Assembly: GCA_963782965.1 (NCBI GenBank)
Contig: CAWALV010000002.1
Location: 620,001-684,000, forward strand
Length of the DNA stretch: 64,000 nucleotides
Direction of reading: 5' to 3'
DNA from: CAWALV01 sp963782965
Lineage (GTDB): Bacteria > Actinomycetota > Actinomycetes > Acidothermales > Acidothermaceae
Of the stretch, positions 36,487 through 45,746 are shown piece after piece. The translations under genes and the position numbers were made by a program. The notes beneath the pieces were generated by a model that ran no database searches, had not been told where the DNA came from, and saw only the letters and a list, made by a program, of their open reading frames with translations. Every line of letters begins with the position of its first letter. Within the stretch, counting starts at the first letter, position 1.

Positions 36487-39048
36487 CTATTCGAGTGGTT
36501 GGCGCGCCATGCCGACCTGCTCGCGACCCGCGAGCAGCCAGCCGGTCACGGTCGCGATGACGGGCAAGCCAACCACGAGCAGGACGAGGTTGATGACCGG
36601 AACCTGGCCGAGCGGCGTGAGGTTGCTGCGGTACCACGCGAGCAGGGCCGCGTAGGCGCCACCGGTTCCGATGAGCCCACCCAGCAGGGCGAGCGCGCCC
36701 GCGGTTACCGCCGTCAACGCTCGGCGGGTATTACTGCTCGCGCCGGTCGCTGCGAGCGTGCGCAGGTCGCCAGCGGTCTCACTGCGAATGAGACCAACGG
36801 TCATGCCGAGGACGCCGAGGGCGAGCAGGATGCCGGCCGCCGTGGACCAATTTCGCAGCGCGGCCAAGGACTGCGGCGGCTTGCGCGCCTCGACGTACAG
36901 CCCTGCGCCGGCGGCAGCCTTGGTGGCGAGGTCGATTTGGGCCGCGGTCAAAGGTGTTCGGGTCTGCAGCATCCAGGCCGCGGGAAGCGGCTTCAGCCCG
37001 AGGGTCTGCATCCCGTGCGGCGTCAAGAGGACGCCGGGTGCCGAGGTGAAGCGGGGGAGCTGGCTCATGACCTGGATCGTCGGCTTCGTTGCATCCTTTC
37101 CCCGACCGAAAGACGCACCAGCGCGTCCCTTCGGCGTCGGATCGAAGATTTGCCGGCCGCCGAGGTCGGTTCGCGCGGTGATGACGTCGGCGTTCGGGTC
37201 GATCTCAGCAGCGGTGATGCCGTATTGCGCAAGGACTGCGGGGGTCGCGACGTAGAGCACGATGGAGTCGGAGACCCGCTCACCCCTCCCGGTGGCCGTG
37301 ACGGTGGCGAGCATGGGTGTGAGGTAACCGCTCGGTTGGCCGCCGGTCGGCGCAGTCTCTCCCGGCGAGATGGATGTCGGGCCGTTGTTGGCTTGGGAAA
37401 GCGGAAGTGCCGGGGCGCCGGCATCATAGGTCTGATCGAGTGGCAACGCCGAAGCGTGCAGCGTCGCCGCCAGGTCGTCGACGTTCGTCTTCGCTGTTTG
37501 TAGTTGTGCTGCGGACAACGACGGCCACGGATCACCGAGCGAGGCGCGGCTGACGTACAGCATGAGTTGGTTGGCGGCGAGGTTGCCCGGGCCCGTGGGC
37601 TTTTCGGTCGCCGATGCGTTGATGCAGATCGTGGCGGCGATGCCGATTGCCAACGTGATCGCGCCGAGCGCAGCTCCCGAACGCGCTTGATAGCGAGCGA
37701 GGTCGCGCAGCGCGAGGGTCACCGCGATCGGCGAGCGCCGGCCGGCGCTCGCGAGCAGCCGGATGGCGAGTGGCGCGAGCAGCAGTAAGCCGATCGCGGT
37801 CGTGGCGGTGCCGCCGAGGATGAACCCCACCCGCTTGCCGTCGGCGAAGGCGAGCAGCACGACGCCGCCGGCGAGCAACAACAATCCCGCTGCAGCGAAT
37901 CGGTGCGGCGGTTGTGGCCGGGGTGGCCGCCCGGAAAGCGCCGCCATCGGCGACAGGCGGCCGACTGCCCGTGCCGGCCACCACGCGGCCGTGACCGCAG
38001 TCGCAAATGTCAGCAGCATCGCCGTGCCGAGCGCCCACCACGGCAGGTCGAGCCGGTTGATGCGGTGTTTGGTGACCGACTCCAGAGCCGGTGCTACAGC
38101 GAACCAGCCGGCCAGCCCGACGACCGTGCCGACGATGGCGGCGGTAGCTCCGACGATGGCCCCGTTGGCCAGGACGACGAGCCGAAGGTGGCGGTCCGTT
38201 GCGCCAAGTGATGCGAGCATGCCCAACGCTCGTTGGCGCCGACGGGCCATGACGGCGAAACCGGCGACCGACATCAGACCGACGAACAACAGCCCCAAGG
38301 TGGCCAGCACGAGGACCGCCGCTGTGACGGCGGCCTGGTTCGTCGTCCCTCTACCGCTCACGGCAAGGCCGGTATGGCTCGGCAGTCGAAGTGAGTCGAA
38401 GGCTTGATGCCCGGCGTTCAACAGGATGGAGACACTGGCCGTCCGGTTGAGTTGGCCGGGTGCGACGAGAGCGAACTCGTCCAGCAGGTTCAACGGGTTC
38501 TCGACCATCCCGACGACGCGCAGGGCGCGGCCGTCGGCGGGCCACTGATCGCCGATGTGGACACCGAAGGTCTTGGCGGCGCCCGCCGTCATCGCGACTT
38601 CGCCGGCGCCCTGCGGATAACGCCCGGAGTCGAGGCGCAACATCACATGGCCGTAGGGGCCATTCGGGTCTTCGGCGCGCACGTCGAGGTTCGTGACCGA
38701 GCCCGGGATAGGCACGGTTTCGTGCGCGATCACCTCGACCGTGCCGAACCGGTCCCGCAGGGCTGCGATGTCGGCGCTGAGTTTGGCGTCGGAGCCAGGC
38801 AGGCTGACGATCGTCTGGGCGGTGCCGAACGTCGGGTTGGCTTTCAACACGGTGGCGTTCGAGGTCGCGCCGAGGCCGATCGTGGTCGCGGCGATCGCCA
38901 CGACGAGCAGCGCCAGAACAAGCGCCTGGCGCCGCCACTCGCGCCGGAACAACCGCCAAGCCCAGCGGACGACGGCCCTGCGAGCAGGTGCATTGCCGCC
39001 CTTCGCGACCGCCCCGCTCGGCGGTCGCTCGCGAAGCGAGGTGGTCAT
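36487..39048 (-). CDS. FtsX-like ABC transporter permease (module 2)
   Basis: About 853 residues. N-terminal helix (ALVLALLVVAIAATTIGLG), an extracytoplasmic domain, FtsX clusters near residue 240 (LGLLFVGLMSVAGFAVMARRRQRALGMLASLGAT) and a second set near the C-terminus (LLALGVLGMTVGLIRSETAGDLRTLAATGAS). I use ATG 39048 because it overlaps the ATPase stop (ATGA); the in-frame extension upstream is Arg-rich and lies within the ATPase gene. It is last of a PadR-ATPase-permease operon, paralogous to module 1. Confidence 0.85.
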   Translation of the reverse strand: MTTSLRERPPSGAVAKGGNAPARRAVVRWAWRLFRREWRRQALVLALLVVAIAATTIGLGATSNATVLKANPTFGTAQTIVSLPGSDAKLSADIAALRDRFGTVEVIAHETVPIPGSVTNLDVRAEDPNGPYGHVMLRLDSGRYPQGAGEVAMTAGAAKTFGVHIGDQWPADGRALRVVGMVENPLNLLDEFALVAPGQLNRTASVSILLNAGHQAFDSLRLPSHTGLAVSGRGTTNQAAVTAAVLVLATLGLLFVGLMSVAGFAVMARRRQRALGMLASLGATDRHLRLVVLANGAIVGATAAIVGTVVGLAGWFAVAPALESVTKHRINRLDLPWWALGTAMLLTFATAVTAAWWPARAVGRLSPMAALSGRPPRPQPPHRFAAAGLLLLAGGVVLLAFADGKRVGFILGGTATTAIGLLLLAPLAIRLLASAGRRSPIAVTLALRDLARYQARSGAALGAITLAIGIAATICINASATEKPTGPGNLAANQLMLYVSRASLGDPWPSLSAAQLQTAKTNVDDLAATLHASALPLDQTYDAGAPALPLSQANNGPTSISPGETAPTGGQPSGYLTPMLATVTATGRGERVSDSIVLYVATPAVLAQYGITAAEIDPNADVITARTDLGGRQIFDPTPKGRAGASFGRGKDATKPTIQVMSQLPRFTSAPGVLLTPHGMQTLGLKPLPAAWMLQTRTPLTAAQIDLATKAAAGAGLYVEARKPPQSLAALRNWSTAAGILLALGVLGMTVGLIRSETAGDLRTLAATGASSNTRRALTAVTAGALALLGGLIGTGGAYAALLAWYRSNLTPLGQVPVINLVLLVVGLPVIATVTGWLLAGREQVGMARQPLE

Positions 39049-39767
39049 TGCTGCTGGCTCGGCGCGAGCATCGACTCCGGGCCTTCCGGCGGCGCGGTCT
39101 GGTCGACAACGCGGCCGTCGCGCAGGAAGACGACGCGGTCGGCCCATGAGGCCAGTTGCGCGTCGTGGGTAACGACGACGCCGGCCACGCCGCGCTGGCA
39201 CGCCGTCCTGATCAAGCGGATCACCGCCTCGCCGTTCGCGGTGTCGAGGGCGCCAGACGGTTCATCGGCGAGCAACAATGTGCGGTCACCGACGATCGCG
39301 CGAGCGATGGCCACTCGTTGCCGTTCGCCGCCCGACAGCTCGTCGGGGAAGTGTGCGGCGCGCTCGCCGAGCCCGAGCTCTTCGAGCGCGCGCATGCCTG
39401 CGGCCCGGGCGGCTTTGGCCGGAGTGCCGTCCAGTTCCAGGGGGAGGGAGACGTTCTCTGCGGCCGTGAGCCCGGCGAGCAGGTTGAAATCCTGGAACAC
39501 GTAGCCGACCGCGCGGCGCCGTATGCTCGCTCGCTCGTTGCGCGACATTCCTGACAGCGCCGTGCCGCCGACCAGCACCTCGCCGCTCGTCGGTTGCTCG
39601 AGGCTGCCCGCGATGGTGAGCAGCGTGCTCTTGCCAGAGCCGCTCGGCCCCATTACCGCGACCAGCTCGCCGGCGTCGACGGCCAGATCGATGTTTCGCA
39701 GCGCGTGCACTTCGGCGGCGCCCTCGCCGTAGGTCTTGGAGACGTCGCGCAGTTGCAACACGCTCAT
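39045..39767 (-). CDS. ABC transporter ATP-binding protein (module 2)
   Basis: A 240-residue MacB/LolD-class ATPase: GPSGSGKST near residue 43, Q-loop FQDFNLLAGLTAAEN, signature LSGGERQRVAIAR, Walker B LLADEPSGALD and VVVTHD. It overlaps both neighbours by four bases and should power the module 2 permease. Roughly the same length and layout as the module 1 ATPase, consistent with an old duplication. Confidence 0.93.
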   Translation of the reverse strand: MSVLQLRDVSKTYGEGAAEVHALRNIDLAVDAGELVAVMGPSGSGKSTLLTIAGSLEQPTSGEVLVGGTALSGMSRNERASIRRRAVGYVFQDFNLLAGLTAAENVSLPLELDGTPAKAARAAGMRALEELGLGERAAHFPDELSGGERQRVAIARAIVGDRTLLLADEPSGALDTANGEAVIRLIRTACQRGVAGVVVTHDAQLASWADRVVFLRDGRVVDQTAPPEGPESMLAPSQQQ

Positions 39768-40345
39768 GGCCGCACCTCCACCGTTTTCGGCGTCCGCGGG
39801 AAGCCGGCCCGGGTCGGCGGCTTACCGTCGACGTCGGCACGCCGCACTCGCCCGTCCACGGCGTCGAGCCAGCGGATGACGGAGTCGAGCCGGAACAACT
39901 CGGCGTCGACGACGAGCGCGAACGCCAGGTCGCGGTCGGCCGAGTACTCCTTCAACCGGGTCCACTCCTGCATCAGTTGCACGAGGTAGCGTCGGTGGGT
40001 TTGCACGACGTCGCGGACATCGACACCGGCCGTGTGGACCGCGATGAGCACCTTCATGACCAGCTCGTCGCGCGGAGGTGCGGACAGATCAGGCGGCGTG
40101 CGCAGCCAGTGCTCCAGCTCCTGGGTACCGGCGGGTGTGATCCGGAAACCCTTTTGCGGGCCGGCCTCATCGGCGCCGTCGGACTCGACGAGCCCGTCAC
40201 GTTCGAGCCGCTGCAGGGTCGTGTAGACCTGCCCGACGTTCAAGGGCCACACCTCGCCTGTGCGCGCCTCGAATTCCTGGCGCAGCTGCAGGCCGTATTT
40301 CGGCTTTTCACTCAAGAGCGCGAGCAGCGCGTGGCGGACGCTCAT
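39764..40345 (-). CDS. PadR-family transcriptional regulator (module 2)
   Basis: A 193-residue PadR regulator with winged helix MSVRHALLALLSEKPKYGLQLRQEFE and WPLNVGQVYTTLQRLERDGLVE, then FRITPAGTQELEHWL and a C-terminal helical domain. It heads the second PadR-ATPase-permease operon. Divergent from the YCF48-like secreted protein gene, with 182 bases between the two starts. Confidence 0.9.
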   Translation of the reverse strand: MSVRHALLALLSEKPKYGLQLRQEFEARTGEVWPLNVGQVYTTLQRLERDGLVESDGADEAGPQKGFRITPAGTQELEHWLRTPPDLSAPPRDELVMKVLIAVHTAGVDVRDVVQTHRRYLVQLMQEWTRLKEYSADRDLAFALVVDAELFRLDSVIRWLDAVDGRVRRADVDGKPPTRAGFPRTPKTVEVRP

Positions 40346-40366
40346 GGCGTCATCAGACTCGGTTGC

Positions 40367-40377
40367 ATACCGAGTAT
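40367..40377. promoter_or_regulatory. Possible PadR operator of module 2
   Basis: ATAC-CGA-GTAT is an 11-bp dyad 22 bases upstream of the module 2 PadR start, in a locally AT-richer stretch. Position and shape fit a PadR autoregulatory site, but the dyad is short and the assignment is inference. Confidence 0.4.
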
Positions 40378-40527
40378 CTTACTGATCACAAATGCTGCGT
40401 CAAGACGGGAGAGGGAGCGTTTTCGGCGAGCTGCCGCCTAGGCACCGATGCAACCTTCGACGCTGCGGGAACGTCGTCTGGACAAAGCCCGATGCCCGCG
40501 ATGTTCACAACGAGGAGGTAGGCGACG

Positions 40528-42582
40528 ATGCCTGGCGCAACGCGCACTCGGAAAGTGTTGTCGAGGGGTCGAAAGCTGGCCGGCGTTGCCGGCTCGGGGC
40601 TGCTGGCGACGTGTCTCGTCGGTGCCGGCCTCGTCGGTGGCGGCCTTTTCGCCGGCACTGCCGCGGCCGCACCGCTCGGAGGCGCCGTGCCGGCCGGGTT
40701 CGAACCGGCGTCCGTCACCTTCGTCTCGGCAAACGACGGATGGGTGCTGGGCACCGCGCCGTGCTCGAACCCCGTGTGCACGTCGTTGGTTCGCACGACG
40801 GACGGCGGACGCACCTGGTCCGGAATCCCCGCGCCGACGGAGAAGCTCGGCCAACCTGGCGCCACCAACGGGCAGCAGGGCCTGGCGCACCTGCGGTTCG
40901 CCGACGACAACGACGGCTACGCCTACGGCGACAGCCTCTGGGTGACCCATGATGGCGGCGCGACCTGGGCGAAGAGCACGCTTCCCGGCAGCGGTTCGCG
41001 CTACGTCGACCAGCTTGCCGCGTACAACGGCTACGTCTACCTGCTGCTCGTTCCGGTCGGTACTGCGCCGCAGACGTCAGGTCAGCTCTACCGATCGCCG
41101 GTCGGAAACGAGAGCTGGACGTCGGTGCTGACCATTCCGTCGGCGGTTCCTGCGGCCATCACTCTCGCGGTCCACGGTGACGACGTGTGGGTGGATTCGC
41201 CGGGCCAGAACCAGACCGCCACCCTGTACCGAAGCACCGACGACGGTGCCAGCTGGGCGCAGTCGAACGCGCCGTGCACGGGCGACCTGGCGGTCGGGCC
41301 GTCGGCCTCCTACATGGGAATCGCGTGCGTCCTCAGCGCCGGCGCAGGTCAGGCGAAGAAGGCGTTCTACCTTTCGACCGACGGTGGCCAGACGTTCACC
41401 AAGACGCCGGCCGACCCGCCGCTCGGTGGTACCTCGGTTCTGGGCGCCATTGCACAGACAGGTGACCTGGTGGTCGCTGCTTCGTCGGGCGCGTCGTTCC
41501 TGTACGCCAGTTTCGATGGCGGCGTCAGCTGGCAGACCGTGCTGGATTCGGCGACCGGGGGGCAGTCTTGGCATGACCTCGGCTTCACCACACCCCAGCA
41601 AGGCGTCGCGATCGAAGGCGACCCGGCGATATCGTCGGCGCCTGCACAGCTGTGGCTGACGCGCGATGGTGGCCGCACATGGCAGCCGATCGTCTTTGCG
41701 AACGGGCCTGCGGTGCGGCTTGCCGGCGCCACCCGCTATGGCACGGCGGTTGCGGTGTCACAAGCGGAGTTCCCGTCCGGTGGGGCGAATGCAGTCGTCC
41801 TCGCCCGAGGTGACGTGTACGCCGACGCGTTGGTCGCCGCGCCGCTCGCCGCAGCGAAGAATGCCCCGCTGTTGCTGACGACGGGCTCGCAGCTGCCGTA
41901 TCCGACCGTGGTCGAACTGCAACGTGTGCTCCCCACCGGCGAGACGGTCTACGTGCTCGGCGGCACGGCCGCCGTGCCGCAGAGCGTGCAGACGCAACTG
42001 ACAGCGATGGGCTACACCGTCGTCCGATACGGCGGAGCGACCCGCTACGACACCGCCATCGATGTCGCCACCGCGCTCGGCAATCCGGGCACGGTGCTGC
42101 TCGCCACCGGGGAGGACTTTCCCGACGCACTGGCTGCGGGGCCGGCAGCTGCCGGCCGCGGCGGCGCCGTCCTGCTCACAGCCGGGACGTCGATGGTCGC
42201 GACGACGAACGCCTACCTGAATGCGCACGCCACGACGGTGTATGCCGTCGGTGGTCCGGCTGCGTCCGCCGATCCGGGCGCCCAGGCAATCGTCGGCGCC
42301 GACCGGTATGCGACCGCAACCATGGTGGCGAGCACGTTCTTCAGCTCCCCGACGACCGTCGGTGTCGCTACCGGCGCGAACTTCCCCGATGCCTTGTCGG
42401 GTGGCGCGTACTTGGCGAAGCTCGGTATGCCGCTCGTTCTTGCCGACACGAATACGTTGCCGACGAAGACGGCGAGCTACTTGCAGTCGGTGAAGGGAAG
42501 CCTGACGGGTGCCGACCTGTTCGGCGGCGCCGCGGCCTTGAGCGCAGGCGTGCAGAGCGCTGTCGGGGTCGCGATCAGCTGA
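40528..42582 (+). CDS. Secreted YCF48-like beta-propeller protein with three cell-wall-binding (type 2) repeats
   Basis: A 684-residue exported protein. A basic N-terminus and hydrophobic stretch (residues 20-47, ending AAAAP) form the signal peptide. Residues about 55-390 have repeating FVSANDGWVLG, RTTDGGRTWS, VTHDGGATWA, DGGQTF and TRDGGRTWQ motifs, typical of YCF48/BNR-type propellers. The C-terminus has three cell-wall-binding repeat 2 units: RLAGATRYGTAVAVS, RYGGATRYDTAIDVA and IVGADRYATATMVAS. No catalytic residues recognised, so it is more likely an adhesin or surface-binding protein than an enzyme. Confidence 0.87.
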   Translation: MPGATRTRKVLSRGRKLAGVAGSGLLATCLVGAGLVGGGLFAGTAAAAPLGGAVPAGFEPASVTFVSANDGWVLGTAPCSNPVCTSLVRTTDGGRTWSGIPAPTEKLGQPGATNGQQGLAHLRFADDNDGYAYGDSLWVTHDGGATWAKSTLPGSGSRYVDQLAAYNGYVYLLLVPVGTAPQTSGQLYRSPVGNESWTSVLTIPSAVPAAITLAVHGDDVWVDSPGQNQTATLYRSTDDGASWAQSNAPCTGDLAVGPSASYMGIACVLSAGAGQAKKAFYLSTDGGQTFTKTPADPPLGGTSVLGAIAQTGDLVVAASSGASFLYASFDGGVSWQTVLDSATGGQSWHDLGFTTPQQGVAIEGDPAISSAPAQLWLTRDGGRTWQPIVFANGPAVRLAGATRYGTAVAVSQAEFPSGGANAVVLARGDVYADALVAAPLAAAKNAPLLLTTGSQLPYPTVVELQRVLPTGETVYVLGGTAAVPQSVQTQLTAMGYTVVRYGGATRYDTAIDVATALGNPGTVLLATGEDFPDALAAGPAAAGRGGAVLLTAGTSMVATTNAYLNAHATTVYAVGGPAASADPGAQAIVGADRYATATMVASTFFSSPTTVGVATGANFPDALSGGAYLAKLGMPLVLADTNTLPTKTASYLQSVKGSLTGADLFGGAAALSAGVQSAVGVAIS

Positions 42583-42598
42583 CCGCACCCTCGTGTTG

Positions 42599-43312
42599 TC
42601 AGTGCGACGGGAGTGCGGCCGGCACTGGGACGTCTGCGTGCTGGACAGCAGCTGCGGTGAGGACCGCTGCTTTCCAACGGAGCCATCCGAGGTGAGCAGC
42701 GCCGCAGGCGATGCCGACGACCGCAGCGGCCGCGTGCTCGCCGGCAGCAAGCCCGGAATGGCCGAACGCAGCGACGACCAGACCGGCGGCGGTCACTGCT
42801 CCGAGTAGCGGAAGGCGCAACACCACGCCGAGGTAGGCGGCCAGGGCGACCGTGGCCGCCGACGGTCCGGTGTCGAGCACGAGCCGGTTTGCGGCGAGCC
42901 CGCTGAAGAGTGTCAAGACCAGCCGCGCGCCGGCGGTGGCGAGCACATGGCCCAGGAACGCAACGGCGATCGTCATCCGGCGTCCGACCGCGGCTTCCGC
43001 GATCCCGAATGCCAGCAGGATCTGCGCGAGCGAACCCCACACCGGTAGACCCTGGGCGGGCGCCAGCATCGAGCCGGGCAACCGCGCCAGCCATAGGGAG
43101 AACGCGTCGCCGTCGTGTTCGCCGCAGCATGCCGACACCCAGTGCTGCGCGCCGTTTTGGTGGTCAGCAATGCTGATGGCCGCCACGGCGGCGCTCAACG
43201 CGATCGCCCAAACGAAACCAGCCGGCCCGGCGGCCTGCCAGCGACGCCGGACGACGCCGACCACGGTGGCCACTTCATGGCCCCCGCGGTGAAAGGCGGT
43301 GGAACTGATCAC
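42599..43312 (-). CDS. Rhomboid-like membrane protein
   Basis: A 237-residue protein with about six hydrophobic helices. LDTGPSAATVALAAYLG near residue 143 sits where rhomboid-like proteins have the catalytic-Ser helix, and GHSGLAAGEHAAAAVVGI near residue 185 could carry the His. It resembles the actinobacterial rhomboid-like group rather than true rhomboid proteases, and I would not claim activity. Convergent with the beta-propeller gene, 16 bases from its stop. Confidence 0.5.
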   Translation of the reverse strand: MISSTAFHRGGHEVATVVGVVRRRWQAAGPAGFVWAIALSAAVAAISIADHQNGAQHWVSACCGEHDGDAFSLWLARLPGSMLAPAQGLPVWGSLAQILLAFGIAEAAVGRRMTIAVAFLGHVLATAGARLVLTLFSGLAANRLVLDTGPSAATVALAAYLGVVLRLPLLGAVTAAGLVVAAFGHSGLAAGEHAAAAVVGIACGAAHLGWLRWKAAVLTAAAVQHADVPVPAALPSH

Positions 43313-43385
43313 GGCGAGTACCGTACGACGTGGCCCATCCTCGAAGCATCCGGATTCACCCTGATGATTCCCTGACGAAGTCCGG

Positions 43386-43616
43386 CTACATCGGGAGCAG
43401 CTCGAAGATCTCTACCGCGCACGTCCCGTCGCTTCCTGACAGGAAGGGCAGGCCGTCGGTGAGGGCCTTCGCCGCGGCGAGGTCGTCAGCCTCGACGATC
43501 GAGTAGCCGATCAGCTCGCCGGCCGTCCCTTCGGCGTAGCTGGTCGATGGCACGGTTCCGCGCGGTGGTGACGAGCCACCCGGCCGGGTTGGCCGGTTCC
43601 CCGTCGCGTCGTCCAA
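43386..43616 (-). pseudogene. C-terminal fragment of a YciI-like protein
   Basis: Only 76 residues are open. The last 50 (GYSIVEADDLAAAKALTDGLPFL, then CAVEIFELLPM) match the C-terminal half of YciI/YCII-domain proteins, usually about 100-120 residues. The first 26 residues are Pro/Arg/Ser-rich and unlike the family's N-terminus, and no better N-terminus is found upstream in any frame. Probably a truncated gene. It marks the start of the accessory region. Confidence 0.55.
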
Positions 43617-43684
43617 CGCGCACTTGGCGGGCCGAGTGAGGGTGGCGGGCCAGCGACCCGGCCAGCTCAGTGGTCAGGCAGTGG

Positions 43685-44613
43685 TCAGGGTCGGGTGACG
43701 CTATACCGCCCGACGGCAGCGTCTGCGAAGGTCAGTTCCCCGGTGACCGCGGGCTTGTCGGCGGTCACTAGCCGACGGGCGTCTTGATTCAGTACGCCGC
43801 GGAGGGCGAGCGCGAGCATGCGCACTTCGGTTCGGCTCATGTCGAAGGGCTGGCCGCCGTGCACGCTCGTCAGGCTGGGAGCGAGCCTGTTGGTGCTCGG
43901 CCAGTCATACCGCCTGGCCTTGTCGGCGAATCGTGCCGGGGTTTCACGCCAGGGATCGAGGTGCACCAGCAGCGCGCCATTGAGATGGCTGAGGCTGTCG
44001 CCGGGGGGCTAGTGCTGGCGCGCAGGAGTTGATCGGCGTCGGGTACGGCGTTGAAGCCGTGCTGCACGCCGGCGTTGCCGAGCACGATGCAATCGAGCTC
44101 GGCTTGATCGCCATCGAGGTCGAGGTGGGCGGTGAACCAGTTGGAGTCGGTCCAGCGCTTCCAGGGTTCGGCCCCGACATAGGCCTGCAGCTCCCGGTAG
44201 AGCACTCGGTAGTCGTCCGCTGCCGGCAGGTCGTCGGGCTGGGCCCTACCTTCCAGATGCCCGACGAGGCTGTCCATGATCTCTTCGGCCTCGTCCATGC
44301 CGGTACCTTCGGACACTGCCGTGTCCGCTAGCCAGCTCAGACGGCCGACGGCTGCCTGCGTCGCCTGCAATAAGTCCGGTGGTACGACGAGCCGTTGCGG
44401 GACGGCTTTCGCAAGCGGCGGGGCAGGAGTTACCAGCGCTGACTTCAAGGCCCGTCCGAGCACGCCTTCGAGGGACGTGCCGGGGGACACGTTGACGAGC
44501 AGCCCGTTCTCCGCGTCGAGCACGGCCGCGAGAATCGTCCGGCGCTGACCGCCGACGATGACTGAATCGCTGACGTCGCGAGCGAGAACGATCCAGGTGG
44601 GCGCGTCAGGCAC
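43685..44613 (-). pseudogene. Unknown protein gene broken by a frameshift in a G6/C6 tract
   Basis: GTG 44613 begins a protein with TWIVLARDVSDSVIVGGQRR and reads in one frame to ADQLLRAS. The continuation LNGALLVHLDPWRETPARF, through to a clear end VGRYSVTRP, is in another frame. Adding one C to the six-C run (plus-strand G6, 44003-44008) joins them as SPPGDSLSHLNGALL, and the 929 bases become 310 codons. I recognise no family. GAGAGGG sits about nine bases upstream of the start. It may be a sequencing deletion or a phase-variable tract; it lies directly downstream of vapC. Confidence 0.6.
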
Positions 44614-44641
44614 AGTCGTGATCCCTCTCTGAGGGTGGTGG

Positions 44642-45049
44642 TCAGGTGACCACAATGACGTGGACGCCGACCGCCTCGTATGTGCCGCGCGCACGCCCAT
44701 CGCGGGTCGCGAGAGACGCATCGTGGTCTTTGGCGGCGAGGGCCACCATCGCGTCGTACACGCCGCCGCCGGCGATGCCCAACCGGCTCAACGTCTCCGG
44801 CAGCCGGCGGGAGCGGGAGCTGCTGAGCAGGAGAGGTGAGGAGAATCGGGCTGCCAGCAGTCGGGCCGCGTCGGCCGGCGTCAGCCGGGCGTCGCCGGGG
44901 AGCCGGGTGAGCACCGAATAGGTCTCGACGAGTGCATGACCGCTCAGCGCGATCTGCTGCTCGGCCCACCATCGCACGACTGCTTCATGATGGCTGTGCG
45001 AGCGGACGAGCAGCGGGACCGCGACGCTGGTGTCAACGCCGACCGTCAC
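44642..45049 (-). CDS. vapC: PIN-domain toxin VapC
   Basis: A 135-residue PIN-domain ribonuclease. Acidic residues expected at the active site are visible in VGVDTSVAVPLL (Asp6), ALVETYSVLTRL (Glu42) and GGGVYDAMVALAA (Asp), with a closing SLATRDGRARGTYEAVGV. VapC toxins cleave tRNA or rRNA when not held by the VapB antitoxin. The GTG start overlaps the antitoxin stop by four bases, the normal coupling for such pairs. Confidence 0.88.
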   Translation of the reverse strand: MTVGVDTSVAVPLLVRSHSHHEAVVRWWAEQQIALSGHALVETYSVLTRLPGDARLTPADAARLLAARFSSPLLLSSSRSRRLPETLSRLGIAGGGVYDAMVALAAKDHDASLATRDGRARGTYEAVGVHVIVVT

Positions 45050-45282
45050 TTGCGACCCGCTTCAATGAGGGCGAAGACGATGTCGTCGTCGACCGGCGTC
45101 TCACCGCTAGCCACGAGATGGCCGCCCTCGTCCACCAAGCGGGCGGTGCGGCCAGCAGGCACGATCTGGGCGCCGGCACCGTACGGGGAGATGTCGACCT
45201 TCGTACCCGGTAGCAGGCCCAGCGCATCACGGAGGGGCTTCGGCAACACGATGCGCCCGGCATTGTCGATGATCGCTTCCAT
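45046..45282 (-). CDS. vapB: AbrB/MazE-type antitoxin VapB
   Basis: A 78-residue antitoxin. The first 45 residues are a swapped-hairpin AbrB/MazE DNA-binding domain (MEAIIDNAGRIVLPKPLRDALGLLPGTKVDI), and the rest should wrap around the VapC toxin. Such pairs repress their own promoter. It is first of the vapBC pair. The pair stabilises genomic islands in other systems; here it lies inside the accessory region. Confidence 0.87.
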   Translation of the reverse strand: MEAIIDNAGRIVLPKPLRDALGLLPGTKVDISPYGAGAQIVPAGRTARLVDEGGHLVASGETPVDDDIVFALIEAGRK

Positions 45283-45407
45283 GGGAGAACGCTACCATCA
45301 AAATCCCACCGCGAGCACAGTGTCACATCACGCCCTCACCACATGATCGTAGAAGCAGCCGCGTATGCCGGCGACCTGCGCGGTGAGCATGCGATGGGTC
45401 GGCTTCG

Positions 45408-45746
45408 TCATAGCTGCTCAAGCGCGGCGAGCAGCAATCGCGCGCCGCGCCGGTCAGCCATATCCGGCTGATGGATTCGCTGCAGCGCCTCCTCAACGGT
45501 GAAGAGCCTTCGCTCAAGGCAATCGCGCACCGTCCGCGCGAACTCTGCCGAGTCGACCTGAGTGGCGATATCGATCATTGTGCGGATCGGGGTGGTGACG
45601 CGTATTCCGTCGATGGTAGTGACGTCGGACTCGGGGATGTCGTCGTAGTGCACGACGACATCAATCCCACCTGGGGCCGTGAGGCGCTCAGCGGGGCATC
45701 CGTTCTCGTCGATGAATATCTTCTTTTGGGGGCAAGGTTGCTGCAT
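45408..45746 (-). CDS. AbiEi-like antitoxin/transcriptional-regulator fragment
   Basis: About 112 residues. DDIPESDVTTIDGIRVTTPIRTMIDIATQVDSAEFARTV resembles the middle part of AbiEi-type antitoxins and related winged-helix regulators, where a similar VTxxDGIPVTT segment precedes helices ending in LERALxRGL. The N-terminal winged helix usual for the family is missing, and no toxin gene is adjacent. Several ATG codons are possible; I use 45746. It is probably a remnant. Confidence 0.4.
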   Translation of the reverse strand: MQQPCPQKKIFIDENGCPAERLTAPGGIDVVVHYDDIPESDVTTIDGIRVTTPIRTMIDIATQVDSAEFARTVRDCLERRLFTVEEALQRIHQPDMADRRGARLLLAALEQL

